DNA of 64,000 bases, from NCBI GenBank assembly GCA_964444665.1, contig CAYUIE010000009.1:1-64000 (forward strand), given 5' to 3'. Under the pieces are notes generated by a model. The model saw only the letters and a list, made by a program, of their open reading frames with translations. It was not told the origin of the DNA and made no database searches. Positions within the stretch are counted from its first letter, which is position 1, and every line of letters starts with the position of its first letter. This DNA is from CAYZTY01 sp964444665 (GTDB taxonomy: Bacteria; Planctomycetota; Phycisphaerae; Sedimentisphaerales; CAYZTY01). This document shows, piece after piece, positions 8,271-18,282 of this stretch. A program made the translations under genes and the position numbers.

Positions 8271-9206
8271 TCACTCGAACCTCGCCCAGTTCATCCTGGA
8301 TATAACATTCGAGACAGCATTGTCAGCTTCGGGCTTTTTGCCGTCATATTCCACTATTAAAAGACGGTCGAGCTGAGTGTCGTGGCTGATAGCTGCAATT
8401 GTAAATCTCGGTGTACAGAAACCGAGTGGAAACGGCAGACTTTTTTTCCCTCGGCATATCAGGCCGTTTATATCGCGTTCGAAGGATTCGACCTTCCACG
8501 GCTCGTTCTCGTTCAATGGTTTAAAGTGTCGATGTTCCTTGTGCGGAAAAGAACGCACCCATTTTTCCAGTTTTCTTCGCTGCAGGGCAAGACTGGCGGG
8601 GTAAACCTGTCTTACGAGCAGACGTCCGACTTTTCGATTAGTCAGCTCCAGTGTCATATCGCCGACATTCAGACGTTTTGTTTTTAAGGTAAAACCGGCG
8701 GGAGACTCGAAGCTGACATCGAAAAACGCCCACTTTGTAGCCAGACTATGGTCACATACACGAAGTGAAGGCATGACTTTGAAGCGAAAGATTTTCTGGG
8801 TCTTCTCATCAATCTCGCCGTTTAAAACTATCTCCAGCAGAAGCTGTGCCTTCGGAGAATAGCCGTACCAAAGCGATCTTCGACCGGTTTTCGATGAGCC
8901 TGCCCGGGTAATCCACGCGGACTGTTTAAAATCCACCGGTGCTGGGTTATTTTCAACTGTGGAAGCATCACAAGCGACCATTTTTATACGCCGTCGTAAC
9001 CATCGGCCGGAATCGAAGTTTCGGCCTGCCTGCCTGGACCACTTTATCTGGGCCACCGCCTGGCTGGAATCACCCAATATCATCCTGCCCGATGTAGATT
9101 TGTCTTCAATTCTCAGTGGTCGCCATTTTCGAGGGACCTTCATCATCCACCCGGCCCACGCAAGCCAGATATAACTCGTGCCATAGGTATCTGAGTGCTT
9201 CTTCAT
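8271..9206 (-). CDS. hypothetical protein of the ABC/OPT operon
   Basis: A 311-residue protein I do not recognise. It has no signal peptide or membrane helix, so it is probably cytoplasmic. The first 60 residues are tryptophan-rich with the segment KVPRKWRPLRIED; the rest looks like an alpha/beta or beta-rich domain with alternating strands (for example LTNRKVGRLLVRQVYP), ending with ISRMNWARFE. It lies 4 bases before the PqqD-like gene and 5 bases after the OPT-like gene, so it is surely co-translated with them. The conserved spacing suggests it is a partner of the PqqD-like protein (inference). Confidence 0.7.
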   Translation of the reverse strand: MKKHSDTYGTSYIWLAWAGWMMKVPRKWRPLRIEDKSTSGRMILGDSSQAVAQIKWSRQAGRNFDSGRWLRRRIKMVACDASTVENNPAPVDFKQSAWITRAGSSKTGRRSLWYGYSPKAQLLLEIVLNGEIDEKTQKIFRFKVMPSLRVCDHSLATKWAFFDVSFESPAGFTLKTKRLNVGDMTLELTNRKVGRLLVRQVYPASLALQRRKLEKWVRSFPHKEHRHFKPLNENEPWKVESFERDINGLICRGKKSLPFPLGFCTPRFTIAAISHDTQLDRLLIVEYDGKKPEADNAVSNVISRMNWARFE

Positions 9207-9211
9207 AATCT

Positions 9212-11215
9212 TTACATAGGTAACTTTATCACACTCTTGGTCATAAAGACTATTCCAAGACTGAGCATAGTTATCAATCCCATACCGGCCGCAAAGCCGG
9301 AAGCAAATACGATTCTATATCGGGGCCAGTTACCCTTGAACCATTTACTGAATACGAATCGGCCAAGAATCGCACCGATAAACATCGGGGTAATAGCATG
9401 AGGCAAAGACTGGTCCAGCCCGCGGACCACGCCGTAAACCAAAAAAATCGGAAGGCCGAAGTGATTCAGAATTCCATAGACCACAAGGGCCAGAGTAAGA
9501 CCGGCAATTATAAACCGGGGATGGAACGCCTCCTTGAACGGGCTTATAGCTTCGCCGGGCAGTGTAGCGGAGAAAATAATTCCCTGCTGGAAGGCGCCCA
9601 GTTCCCAGAATTTGTTTGCGAACGGGAACATTTCACTGGGCACGTTCGCAATAGCCCAGATGAATTGACTAAATACTACTATGCCGAGCGCCATAATCGG
9701 CATTATTAGTAATTCAGCCTTAATCAACGATGTAAACTTTGTCCCGGTCAGTGACATTGTCTTGAATGATAAAGCCTGGTAGCTGTAGTTGTACCAGGGC
9801 AGGGGCGCAAACCAGATGGCGGCCCCCTTATAGCCGGAGAGTATTAACGTTGCTTCACGGACAAATGGAATGGGCATTTGCTGGCCGACTATTCCTTCCA
9901 TACGCGTCGAGACGTAAGCCATCACCGGTGTATAAACAAAGCAGTAGCAGATGATAAGCCACATCGGAAATTTCGGCCCATACAGCGGGCCGGCGCAATA
10001 ATTAACCAGCCAGTAGAACAGCCCCACGTACAAAACACTCGAGCCCACGTAAATCAAAATAGCTATCCAGATTGGGAAATCACCGCGACCGGCGGGGGGC
10101 TCGAAGAGCCGGCGCCACTTTAATTTCGATCCCACATTGAGGTCTGCGTTTGCCTGCTTGCTTTTACGAAAGCTCGAATACATATGAATAAAGCCTATTA
10201 TGCCAATTGCGATAGCCAGACCCAGGCCGAAGCTGAAATAAAAATCCATTAGGTTTGACTGGATTGTTCGAATTGCGCCGACACCCTTTTCCCAGTTACC
10301 GAGCACGCCGCTATGATAGAGAACAGGATTAAGTATCACCGTGAAGATTAGGCCTATGAAACTTCCTACCATTGCCCAGAACGGCAGGACCATTCCCGTA
10401 ACGACAAAGCCCAAATCAAAGCTAATCATCATAGGCATTGCCGGCAGGACGCGTTCGCTGTAGTGAGTAAGATCGACAAAGGGCAGCGGCAGGATTTGTA
10501 GCGGCCGTGAAAAGATCGCTCCTGTGATATTCGGGATAGCCAGATAAAAGAACCCGAAGGTAATGCCCGCCACACCGCCGATGCAGAACGTCCGCCATCG
10601 CCAGGTCTCTTTTTCACCGGAGGCATCTGCAAGGGCGGTCATACCCATTGCCTGAACGGGGGCCATCGGGAAAGGTAATTTTTCGACGTCGCTGGATAAG
10701 CGAAACACAATGTAGCCGAGTCCGAAATTGTTTATGCGGTTCATAAACATTCCGAACAGGATAAGTCCGATTGGTGCAAGCCACGGCATCATCAGGAAAT
10801 TACGCTGACTTAGTACGGCAGGGTCGCTTGGAGCGAACCACTGTGGGATATACTCGGTGATTCCCATCTTCCGCATCTCTTCGCTCTGGACGAGAAACTG
10901 ATGCCAAAGCATACCTATTCCGCCGTAGCTTGTGGAGATGACGGCGCCGCACATATAGAAAAGGACGAAGATTTCCGGTCGTTTTAACGTTGTAAAGGCC
11001 CGGCGTGCGACCTCAACATAAAGAATAACCGTTACCCATTGTGCGGCTGAGCCCATATGAATACCGGCGACAAGCTGCATGTACATCTGCGCCGGCACCA
11101 TTAACAGACCCACAAAGAAGGCCATAAAGACCGAACCCCAGCCGAAGCCGTCCTCGAACTTCTCCGGGGTTTCCATTAAATCTCGAAATTCCTTAAATTC
11201 CTGGTCTTCTTTCAT
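9212..11215 (-). CDS. OPT-like polytopic membrane protein (peptide-transporter-like)
   Basis: A 667-residue protein with a hydrophilic N-terminus of about 25 residues and about 14-16 membrane helices. It resembles the large membrane proteins of Planctomycetes that are distantly related to oligopeptide (OPT) transporters. Landmarks are the GWGSVFMAFFVGLLMVP first helix, a conserved-looking PFPMAPVQA segment at about residue 185, and a C-terminal HAITPMFIGAILGRFV region. The ATG overlaps the stop of the 1666-residue fusion gene by 4 bases. Substrate is unknown. It is the second OPT-like protein in the operon and only distantly similar to the first. Confidence 0.75.
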   Translation of the reverse strand: MKEDQEFKEFRDLMETPEKFEDGFGWGSVFMAFFVGLLMVPAQMYMQLVAGIHMGSAAQWVTVILYVEVARRAFTTLKRPEIFVLFYMCGAVISTSYGGIGMLWHQFLVQSEEMRKMGITEYIPQWFAPSDPAVLSQRNFLMMPWLAPIGLILFGMFMNRINNFGLGYIVFRLSSDVEKLPFPMAPVQAMGMTALADASGEKETWRWRTFCIGGVAGITFGFFYLAIPNITGAIFSRPLQILPLPFVDLTHYSERVLPAMPMMISFDLGFVVTGMVLPFWAMVGSFIGLIFTVILNPVLYHSGVLGNWEKGVGAIRTIQSNLMDFYFSFGLGLAIAIGIIGFIHMYSSFRKSKQANADLNVGSKLKWRRLFEPPAGRGDFPIWIAILIYVGSSVLYVGLFYWLVNYCAGPLYGPKFPMWLIICYCFVYTPVMAYVSTRMEGIVGQQMPIPFVREATLILSGYKGAAIWFAPLPWYNYSYQALSFKTMSLTGTKFTSLIKAELLIMPIMALGIVVFSQFIWAIANVPSEMFPFANKFWELGAFQQGIIFSATLPGEAISPFKEAFHPRFIIAGLTLALVVYGILNHFGLPIFLVYGVVRGLDQSLPHAITPMFIGAILGRFVFSKWFKGNWPRYRIVFASGFAAGMGLITMLSLGIVFMTKSVIKLPM

Positions 11216-14200
11216 ACTGGCAACGGTCCTTTGATACTTTGAGTGTTAAGAAGTAACTTGCCTCCCTCGGCTATGTATTCTAATATGCGTTGTGTCTTGA
11301 GATTTCGCCAGCCGAGTAATTGTCTTCTCAGGTCACTGAGGAAGGTTTTGTTTAAATTCACCCAGCTTGACATTTGGCCGGAGCCGCGCTGCAGTTCAAT
11401 CTCGATGCTGTAGACATCCGCCTGTTCTTCCGCTAAGCGCGTGCGGATTGCAAATTGCTGTCGAACGCTTAAATCGTATGGCGCCAGCCAAACAGTTCCC
11501 TTGATGCCGACCATTTCCGGTCCTCGGTCACTCGAGGCGCGGAAAGTCTGCAGTTCATCTGTGCTGAATCTGCCTATGCTCCCTTCGCGATGTGCCTCGA
11601 AGTAATCGGCAAGGAATGCCATTACTCCATTGGCGGTCTTTTTGGTAACTGTGAATGGAAGTATGTCTCGAATAATGTCGCCCTCCGGTTCAGGGACTCT
11701 CCAGCGCATCTCGTTGCTCGGGGTTGCCAGTTTGCCTGCCAGATAAGCGGGAATAAGCGATGATATAATGACTACCACGAGAACGAGGGCCATTGTTGCA
11801 ATTGCCTGGGTGCCCGAATAGTTAAGAGTAATCCCGCCCAGCCAGCCTAATTTGCTGATTAAGGTAGCAAGCCCCTGTCCGACGACGTAGCCGAAGATCG
11901 AGCCCATTAGTCCGTAAGTTACGGCCTCGGCCAGAAACAGCACGCCAACGTGCAGAGGTGCAAGGCCCAGACTGGTATATATATAAATTTCGCGTTTACG
12001 TTCAGCGATTGAGCTGAGCATAGTGTTGAATATGATAAAGCCTGCTATGATAAGAGGAATAAGCAAGCTCTTTGGAGGACGGGGCAGCAGGGGCGTGGTA
12101 GCCATAACGCGGACTTTCTCGGGCGAGCCATAATATACCGGGAACGAAAGTCGTCTGCTTATCTTTGTGGCCAGATTTTTTGCTGTCTCAAGTGTACCTG
12201 TGGCAATACAGATGCTTCGCAGCGACACACTGCCCGGCTGACCGGTGTAATTGGTTAGACCGCCCAGTGCTCTGTGATGCATAATTACGACCCTCTGGCT
12301 GTCAAGTCGGGGAAGCTCTTTTGGCGTCTGCAGACCCTGGCCGGTTTGAATCTCCGAAGAAATAAGGTCCATACTCCAGTTACCCATAAGAGAGCGCTTT
12401 CGTTCCTCCTCATTCATAGAATGAAAGTCCATCGGCATAAGCGAAGTGCCGTCCAGGTCTATCACCTCTTGATTGAGTTTTAATGGTTCGAACGTACCGA
12501 GCAGCTCGAGCTGTAGTCCTGCAATTACAACTTCGTCTCCGACCTGCAGGCCCAGTTCCTCGGCGGTGTCAACGGACAGATAACAGCCGTTTTCTTCTTC
12601 GAAACGCTCCCAGTTGGTGCAAAAACGGTCTATTCTGGTAATCATCGCTTCATTCTCGGATAGTCCGAGCGCCGCTGACAGCGTAGCTTTTGCTCCTGTC
12701 CTGGGGTTCCTGGCGTGTATGCGCCAGGTTCTGAGTATTGGATTAACCCACCACCAGCGTTGTCCCCATTCGGGCTCTTCGCCGAGGAAGTTCCTGATAT
12801 AAGCAAAAGCCTGAGTTGACATAGTGCGCTGACCCGGCTGCCGTATCAGTACCCCGGTATAGGAGGGGGATTCTTTCATCTTTACTACGAATTCTCTTTG
12901 CCCAGTGTAGCTGCTGGTGGACATAAAGCACAACAGGGCGAAGGTTATCAGCATAATGGTGATGCCGGTTAAAGCTGTTCGGAGCTTGCGTTTCCGCATA
13001 TTGGCAATACCCAGCTTAAGGGCTGTTGCCGCCAGTCCCATCCGCGAAGTCCTTGCCCCGCTTGCCTCCGCCTGACTGCTTTTAAACTCAACTATGCCGG
13101 CCTTGAATTTGGAAAATACCATTGATGTTACAAGAAGGCTCATAAAGATGATTGCAAAAGCCATTATGATAATCAGCGGCTGACTGCTTATGCGAAAGGC
13201 CGGGTGAAAGCTCCAAAGGATGATTGCCATAACGGTAAAGATAGCCAGACTCCCGGTTATCTGTCGATAAATATAGGGCGAGGCAATCAGCAGTCTTTCC
13301 AGGGCAAAGGCAAATGGTACAAGGACTAATAGTAAAAAGATAGCGGCTCGAACCACGTCGTTTGCCAGGTCTCGGACGGCATTATAAGCCCGCACCTCAT
13401 TTGACAGGGCTCCCGTGGATGCTCTGAACAGGGACCCGCCGTCATCTGTCTTGATTGCTTCTTCGACCTCGGCCAGATACGCTCGTGTTTGGTCCTGGAG
13501 CTCTTCAATAGGTTTACTGGTTATGCCGGCCTTGCGATAGTTATTAAGCCGCTTGGAGTCGAGCAGATAAAAATCCCGTGCTGCAAGATACATTATGTGC
13601 TGAGGTAGCGGCTCGCCGAGTGGGAAGCCTTTCATTGACTCCCGTGTACTAAGTCCCTTTGATTCTTCAGGCTCCATCATATTTACCAGCAGCATACGAT
13701 TGCCGGTAACGCCGACACGAAAGATGATTTGCCAGATAGTATCCGGTGGCAGCAGGCAGCAAATTGAATTCGAGTAGTCCTGTTGGTCCATTTCCTGCGG
13801 GATATTATTGCGTCTGGCATCCAGCACCGTTCCGGCTTTCAGGCCCACGAGAAATCGCGGGTCTAAGATTTGAAAAAGATTCAGTTCGGAGCAGGTAAAG
13901 GCCACTCCGCGCAACGGCACTTTGTCTGGTTCCCATATATCGGTTTGGAGATTACTGCCGCTTCCCGCCTCTCGCTTGCCGCCGCCGACTCCGCTGGTTT
14001 CCAGAGTTCTGGTGATGCTGCCGTCCTCGGCCAGAAGCCAGGCGCGAATATAGAAGTTCCATCGCTTGTCATACTCCTCGCTGTCGCCCCATTGAGAGGG
14101 CATAAATTCGAAATGACACTGCCCGGCGTAACCTGTATACACGAATTCCTGCCGGCGAACACCATGGCAGCCTAATGATAAGCCGTAATAAAAGTTGTCC

Positions 14201-16212
14201 CATCGGCCGGCTATCATCGATGCCAGGAAGCCCTTCAAAGGCAATCGGGGCAGGGGCTCGCCCGCCGCCTGACCCACCACTTTAACACATACTCTGCGCC
14301 ATCTGGCCGCCATTTGTGGCCTCGGTGTGAAGCTTTTATCTTGTGCAAGGCGTTTGATAAGAGCAAATGTAGCCTGTATCTGAGGGGTAAGCCGTTTCCA
14401 GTCAAGTCGTTCGACTTTGTCGTTAGGAGTATCGAGACGGCTCCGGTAGCCGTCGAGAGTGCCCCAGGTTATACCGGGTACGGCGAAGCTTGTGGTCGCC
14501 TCGCTGAGTAATGCCAGGGTTCCAACCATATGGGAAGAAGGTGCCTCGAAGCCGCTTGCGGCCTCCGTGTCAACCGCCAGACTTATTGAGCCGGGCCATA
14601 ACTTGCTGCCCTCGGCTTCTGCCACACTTAAAAGCCAGTCTAAGAACTGCTCAGCGTTTGACGGGACCACGGCTCCGAGCATATCGCCTTGAATCATTGG
14701 CCCGACTGTTATGCCGGCATCGGACAGGTCAACACCAAGAAAGAAGCCCAGCGGATACTCACTCTGGCCGGTAAGGCCCAGTGCCTCCAGCATCTCTTTT
14801 CGTAACTCGTTCTGCCGGCGATATATTGCCAATCTTTCTTCCACCTCGGCCAATTGTCCGACAATCCGCTTGCGGGCTCCTTCCCAGATGCTTTCAGCTA
14901 TCGGCAGCACACCCTCGGTCAGAGGTTTATCTTTGTCTAACATCCTGATGAGCGCCGAGTTTAACGCTGTTCTTTTCTCGACGTATTTGTCGATTTCAGT
15001 CTGGAGCTTTTGCTTTTTATCCTTGTCCTTTGTGGCGTACGTGGCCAGTCGCTTGGGCTGAATCACATCGTCTATTTCTGCAACTCTCAGGCCCGCTTCA
15101 TCTCTTATGTAGCCCTGCAGAGACCTGTATTTGGCCTGGTAAATTTTATGTATTGCGTTGGGCTCTTTAGCGAGTTCGGAGACTAATTCGGCGTCGGCGC
15201 GATACTCTTTGGCCAATACCTTGTCGTGTGTCTCTGTGGGCTCGGCCTCTATTCTTTTTTCTTTATCTTCGAGAGTTACACCGAGCGTGCCGAGCATTTG
15301 GCGAACGCCGTGCATATTGATGCAGAACGCATCGACAAAGGCAAACAAAATCGGTTGCGGCGGCGGGGTTTCGGCAAAGTAGCGAAGGCAGTTTAAGGCA
15401 AAGGCAACATCGAGTGCACCGTCGGCGCCGGGTGCCAGTCCCGGTACAACACTCATCGAGTCTAATTGTACCGCGATAGTCAAGGCCTGTCTTTTTTCCG
15501 CCTGTTGGTTGGGCATAACGAGTGCATAGATATTTGTTGCCTTGACTTCTCTCCAGGCACCGTCACTGAATATGTGGCCTTCTTCAATTTCGCTGTTACG
15601 CAGGGCCTCGGCCAGCGGGCCTTGCGGAACGTAAAATCGCGGCATATAAACAGGGAAAGGAAGCAGGTGTCTTCCTCTTAGCCGGTCCACCTCGAGTTTG
15701 GGTGAGCCAAGCACAAGCACGGCAGTTGCCCCGAAATTCGCCGCGTTCATCCAGCTGCCTTCCTCTTCCATATCCATTACCGCAATTTGGCCGCGCAGGC
15801 TTTTTGCCGGCATGTTTTCAAGAGTGCCGTCGATTACGTAAATAAGTTTGCCTTTAATACCCTCACTTGGGGTGGTGTTAAGGCGGGAGCTGGCCGGCCA
15901 TATCGGATAGATTTTGTGTTCACCCTGCCATTTGCCGCTTGAAACGACCATTTCGGCGCGGTCTGTAATCGGCATCACGATATCAAAGTCGTGTGTCCAG
16001 AGCTTGACGTCGGGGATTTTACGGATTTCATCGAGCAGTTTATTAACGCATTGGTCATGTTCGGCTGTACCGACGATTCGGGTGGAGAAGCCGCCCAGCC
16101 ATTCTGTGTTTTTGCGGGTTTGAGTGACTATTTTCGGGGCAGGCAGCGCCTGGTTGCAAAGAAAAAGAGTCAGTACAGCGGTAATATAAAATATTCTTTG
16201 CAAGGTGTTCAT
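11212..16212 (-). CDS. giant fusion: degenerate M28-peptidase-like ectodomain plus FtsX/MacB-type permease
   Basis: A 1666-residue protein. Residues 1-25 are a signal peptide. A PA-like domain lies at about 120-200 (IAVMDMEEEG, NFGATAVLVLGSP). An M28-aminopeptidase-like domain begins at about 240 (VQLDSMSVVPGLAPGADG) and its C-terminal part (LDTPNDKVERLD) appears at about 590, separated by a charged, coiled-coil-like insert at about 320-480. The zinc ligands look lost: the first His of H-x-D is Gln and the usual DD is DG. Membrane helices follow at about 955-1050, then an FtsX domain with the KLRTALTGITIMLI helix (about 1075), a periplasmic MacB-like domain, three helices from about 1380 (AERKREIYIYTSLG), and a cytoplasmic tail of about 140 residues. 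Probably the main permease of the operon's ABC system. Confidence 0.8.
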   Translation of the reverse strand: MNTLQRIFYITAVLTLFLCNQALPAPKIVTQTRKNTEWLGGFSTRIVGTAEHDQCVNKLLDEIRKIPDVKLWTHDFDIVMPITDRAEMVVSSGKWQGEHKIYPIWPASSRLNTTPSEGIKGKLIYVIDGTLENMPAKSLRGQIAVMDMEEEGSWMNAANFGATAVLVLGSPKLEVDRLRGRHLLPFPVYMPRFYVPQGPLAEALRNSEIEEGHIFSDGAWREVKATNIYALVMPNQQAEKRQALTIAVQLDSMSVVPGLAPGADGALDVAFALNCLRYFAETPPPQPILFAFVDAFCINMHGVRQMLGTLGVTLEDKEKRIEAEPTETHDKVLAKEYRADAELVSELAKEPNAIHKIYQAKYRSLQGYIRDEAGLRVAEIDDVIQPKRLATYATKDKDKKQKLQTEIDKYVEKRTALNSALIRMLDKDKPLTEGVLPIAESIWEGARKRIVGQLAEVEERLAIYRRQNELRKEMLEALGLTGQSEYPLGFFLGVDLSDAGITVGPMIQGDMLGAVVPSNAEQFLDWLLSVAEAEGSKLWPGSISLAVDTEAASGFEAPSSHMVGTLALLSEATTSFAVPGITWGTLDGYRSRLDTPNDKVERLDWKRLTPQIQATFALIKRLAQDKSFTPRPQMAARWRRVCVKVVGQAAGEPLPRLPLKGFLASMIAGRWDNFYYGLSLGCHGVRRQEFVYTGYAGQCHFEFMPSQWGDSEEYDKRWNFYIRAWLLAEDGSITRTLETSGVGGGKREAGSGSNLQTDIWEPDKVPLRGVAFTCSELNLFQILDPRFLVGLKAGTVLDARRNNIPQEMDQQDYSNSICCLLPPDTIWQIIFRVGVTGNRMLLVNMMEPEESKGLSTRESMKGFPLGEPLPQHIMYLAARDFYLLDSKRLNNYRKAGITSKPIEELQDQTRAYLAEVEEAIKTDDGGSLFRASTGALSNEVRAYNAVRDLANDVVRAAIFLLLVLVPFAFALERLLIASPYIYRQITGSLAIFTVMAIILWSFHPAFRISSQPLIIIMAFAIIFMSLLVTSMVFSKFKAGIVEFKSSQAEASGARTSRMGLAATALKLGIANMRKRKLRTALTGITIMLITFALLCFMSTSSYTGQREFVVKMKESPSYTGVLIRQPGQRTMSTQAFAYIRNFLGEEPEWGQRWWWVNPILRTWRIHARNPRTGAKATLSAALGLSENEAMITRIDRFCTNWERFEEENGCYLSVDTAEELGLQVGDEVVIAGLQLELLGTFEPLKLNQEVIDLDGTSLMPMDFHSMNEEERKRSLMGNWSMDLISSEIQTGQGLQTPKELPRLDSQRVVIMHHRALGGLTNYTGQPGSVSLRSICIATGTLETAKNLATKISRRLSFPVYYGSPEKVRVMATTPLLPRPPKSLLIPLIIAGFIIFNTMLSSIAERKREIYIYTSLGLAPLHVGVLFLAEAVTYGLMGSIFGYVVGQGLATLISKLGWLGGITLNYSGTQAIATMALVLVVVIISSLIPAYLAGKLATPSNEMRWRVPEPEGDIIRDILPFTVTKKTANGVMAFLADYFEAHREGSIGRFSTDELQTFRASSDRGPEMVGIKGTVWLAPYDLSVRQQFAIRTRLAEEQADVYSIEIELQRGSGQMSSWVNLNKTFLSDLRRQLLGWRNLKTQRILEYIAEGGKLLLNTQSIKGPLPV

Positions 16213-16272
16213 ATTAATTCCTGTTTATAAACTTACCTGCCATTAAGTTGGCTGTTTTTATCAATATGTTTT

Positions 16273-18282
16273 TTAAAAATTTAACATTGGCACAATTCGA
16301 TAAGGCGCATTGAATAATACTTGTATTGGCGGCACGAGTATCCATAGGATTGCCGCTATTATCTCGCCGATGATAAGCCCAATAAATAACGGACGGGCCG
16401 AAGAGTACAGCCTGGAGCCGCCGAAGAAGACTATTAAATTTCTTAAAAGCCAGCCGAAGAAAACGCCAATCCAGACCTGTATCGTGCCCCAGCCACCTAC
16501 CATTACTAATCCTACCGGATGGATGGGCCACTTTGGCCAGACCATGCAGGCCCACTGCAGTGCAGCGGCCAGAGTTGCTCCGAATGCAACGTGGAACGTT
16601 TGATTGTACACCGGCTTGTTCCATTTCCCGTTATATTTTTCGAGCAGCAGTTTATTCGATTCTTCTGTGAATCTCGATGCTCCCCAACGACTAACCGGTT
16701 GGATTCTGCCGTCAAGTGTTCTGCTGTGGTGATAGCCGTTATAAATATGAACAGAACCGCAGATAAGGATAGCCAGGAAGACGATGAGTATTAAAAAATA
16801 AGACAGGCGAGTCTGATAACGCGGCGATGCCTTTTTATCGAGCGCAAGGGCGTGGCAGACATAAGGGCCGGGATTTATCGAGCCAGTCCATACAAAAAGG
16901 CTGGATATAAGTCCTCCTAACCACGCGGATGCAGCGCTGAGAAATTTAATTGGTATCATTTTAAATATGGGGAAAAAGTCTGTTCCATGAAGGCCTATCA
17001 GAGGAAGGCCCGTCTCGGCAACGATTCTGGTGATGACCAGCCCGAATAAAAAGATCATAAGAACGAAGAAAAACGCCCAGAACGGCCCGGCTCCGCACCA
17101 GAAGAACCAGACAAAAAGACCAACGGCCCCAATGGTGAAAAGAACAGCCGCGTTTCTGTCTCGTTTATCCTCCTGCGATTCGGCTCCGAACAGCAGGCAT
17201 CTAAAAACATGTTTCCAGTGAGCTCGACCGAGCCATAAAATCGATATGGCCATCATCATTGTCGCTCCAGAGCGGTGGTCGGCGGGAGTGCTCCAATTAT
17301 ATGGTGGAAAATATTCCTGGCCTATGACGGTATATGCGGCGTATGCCAGCATAAAGAACCAGATGGAAAAAGAGACCCTGTTTGACATAAGGTAAGCGAC
17401 GCCTAAATATACGAAATGTATTTTTCCGACCTTGATGTAGTCGGATAGCAGAGAAAGCGGCCGTTCAGTGAAATAGGCGCTGATATCCCAGTTAATAGGA
17501 ATTGAAGGAATACTTTGTGGAAAATATACGTGAAGACCTCTGAACAGATGTATCGTGAAAGCAATGCCCAGGCCAATCCAGAAAATGAGATTATAAAAGA
17601 TTGGTGGCAGTAGCCTTTTCTCGTCGGGCGATTCTATAAGAGTCTGCTGGATGGTGAGCAGCGGAAAGGCGAGCCGTTCGTTTTTCTGCCACTGAATCAG
17701 GACAATTCCGCCCATTCCAAGCATCATAATAAACCAGGAAAGCCCAAGTCCCGACCAGGAAAAGAAAGGCTTAATCCATGCTTCCCAGGGGATGCGGTCT
17801 CCGCGTCGCAGCTTGAGCACGAAGTACTTTGCCGCAGGGATCTCTTCCTTATAACCGATTTTGTCCGTGAACAGACTTGGCGGCAGGTCCGCCTCTTTCA
17901 TAGCTTCAGCCAAGCGCTTGTTTTCGCTTACCTCCTTACTGACTTGTGCGATAGAGTATGGTACAATCCGTAGAAAACCATTGGAAGCAGGAATCGAAGC
18001 AACCATCATTATAATTAATATGAGTGCAATCTGCCTGACATTCAGGGCAATGCCTGGTTTAAAACGCCGCAGAAGAGGATTGACTGCGAGTATGACGATA
18101 ATTATCAGAAAAAGCGCGCACAACGGCAGATATGAATCGGATATGTAGGAATTACCAATAATGAAGTTATTATATGGACTCGCCACCCATATAATCAGCG
18201 CGCCAACGAAACCGATTATTACGGCCGCCAGTATTCGCCGCCGGTTAAAACCGCCTGTGCCATTATCGTTGTTTTGCTGCAT
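16273..18282 (-). CDS. OPT-like polytopic membrane protein, DUF6785/DUF6784 type (first gene of operon)
   Basis: A 669-residue membrane protein with about 14 helices. The first follows a basic N-terminus (NRRRILAAVIIGF). Its C-terminal region, WPIHPVGLVMVGGWG followed by RPLFIGLIIGE, fits what I recall of the DUF6785/DUF6784 proteins common in Planctomycetes and related to OPT transporters; this label is from memory and should be tested. A large loop at about 95-170 is hydrophilic. It opens the eight-gene operon, 60 bases before the fusion permease. The ATG has AAGGT 8 bases upstream. Confidence 0.75.
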   Translation of the reverse strand: MQQNNDNGTGGFNRRRILAAVIIGFVGALIIWVASPYNNFIIGNSYISDSYLPLCALFLIIIVILAVNPLLRRFKPGIALNVRQIALILIIMMVASIPASNGFLRIVPYSIAQVSKEVSENKRLAEAMKEADLPPSLFTDKIGYKEEIPAAKYFVLKLRRGDRIPWEAWIKPFFSWSGLGLSWFIMMLGMGGIVLIQWQKNERLAFPLLTIQQTLIESPDEKRLLPPIFYNLIFWIGLGIAFTIHLFRGLHVYFPQSIPSIPINWDISAYFTERPLSLLSDYIKVGKIHFVYLGVAYLMSNRVSFSIWFFMLAYAAYTVIGQEYFPPYNWSTPADHRSGATMMMAISILWLGRAHWKHVFRCLLFGAESQEDKRDRNAAVLFTIGAVGLFVWFFWCGAGPFWAFFFVLMIFLFGLVITRIVAETGLPLIGLHGTDFFPIFKMIPIKFLSAASAWLGGLISSLFVWTGSINPGPYVCHALALDKKASPRYQTRLSYFLILIVFLAILICGSVHIYNGYHHSRTLDGRIQPVSRWGASRFTEESNKLLLEKYNGKWNKPVYNQTFHVAFGATLAAALQWACMVWPKWPIHPVGLVMVGGWGTIQVWIGVFFGWLLRNLIVFFGGSRLYSSARPLFIGLIIGEIIAAILWILVPPIQVLFNAPYRIVPMLNF

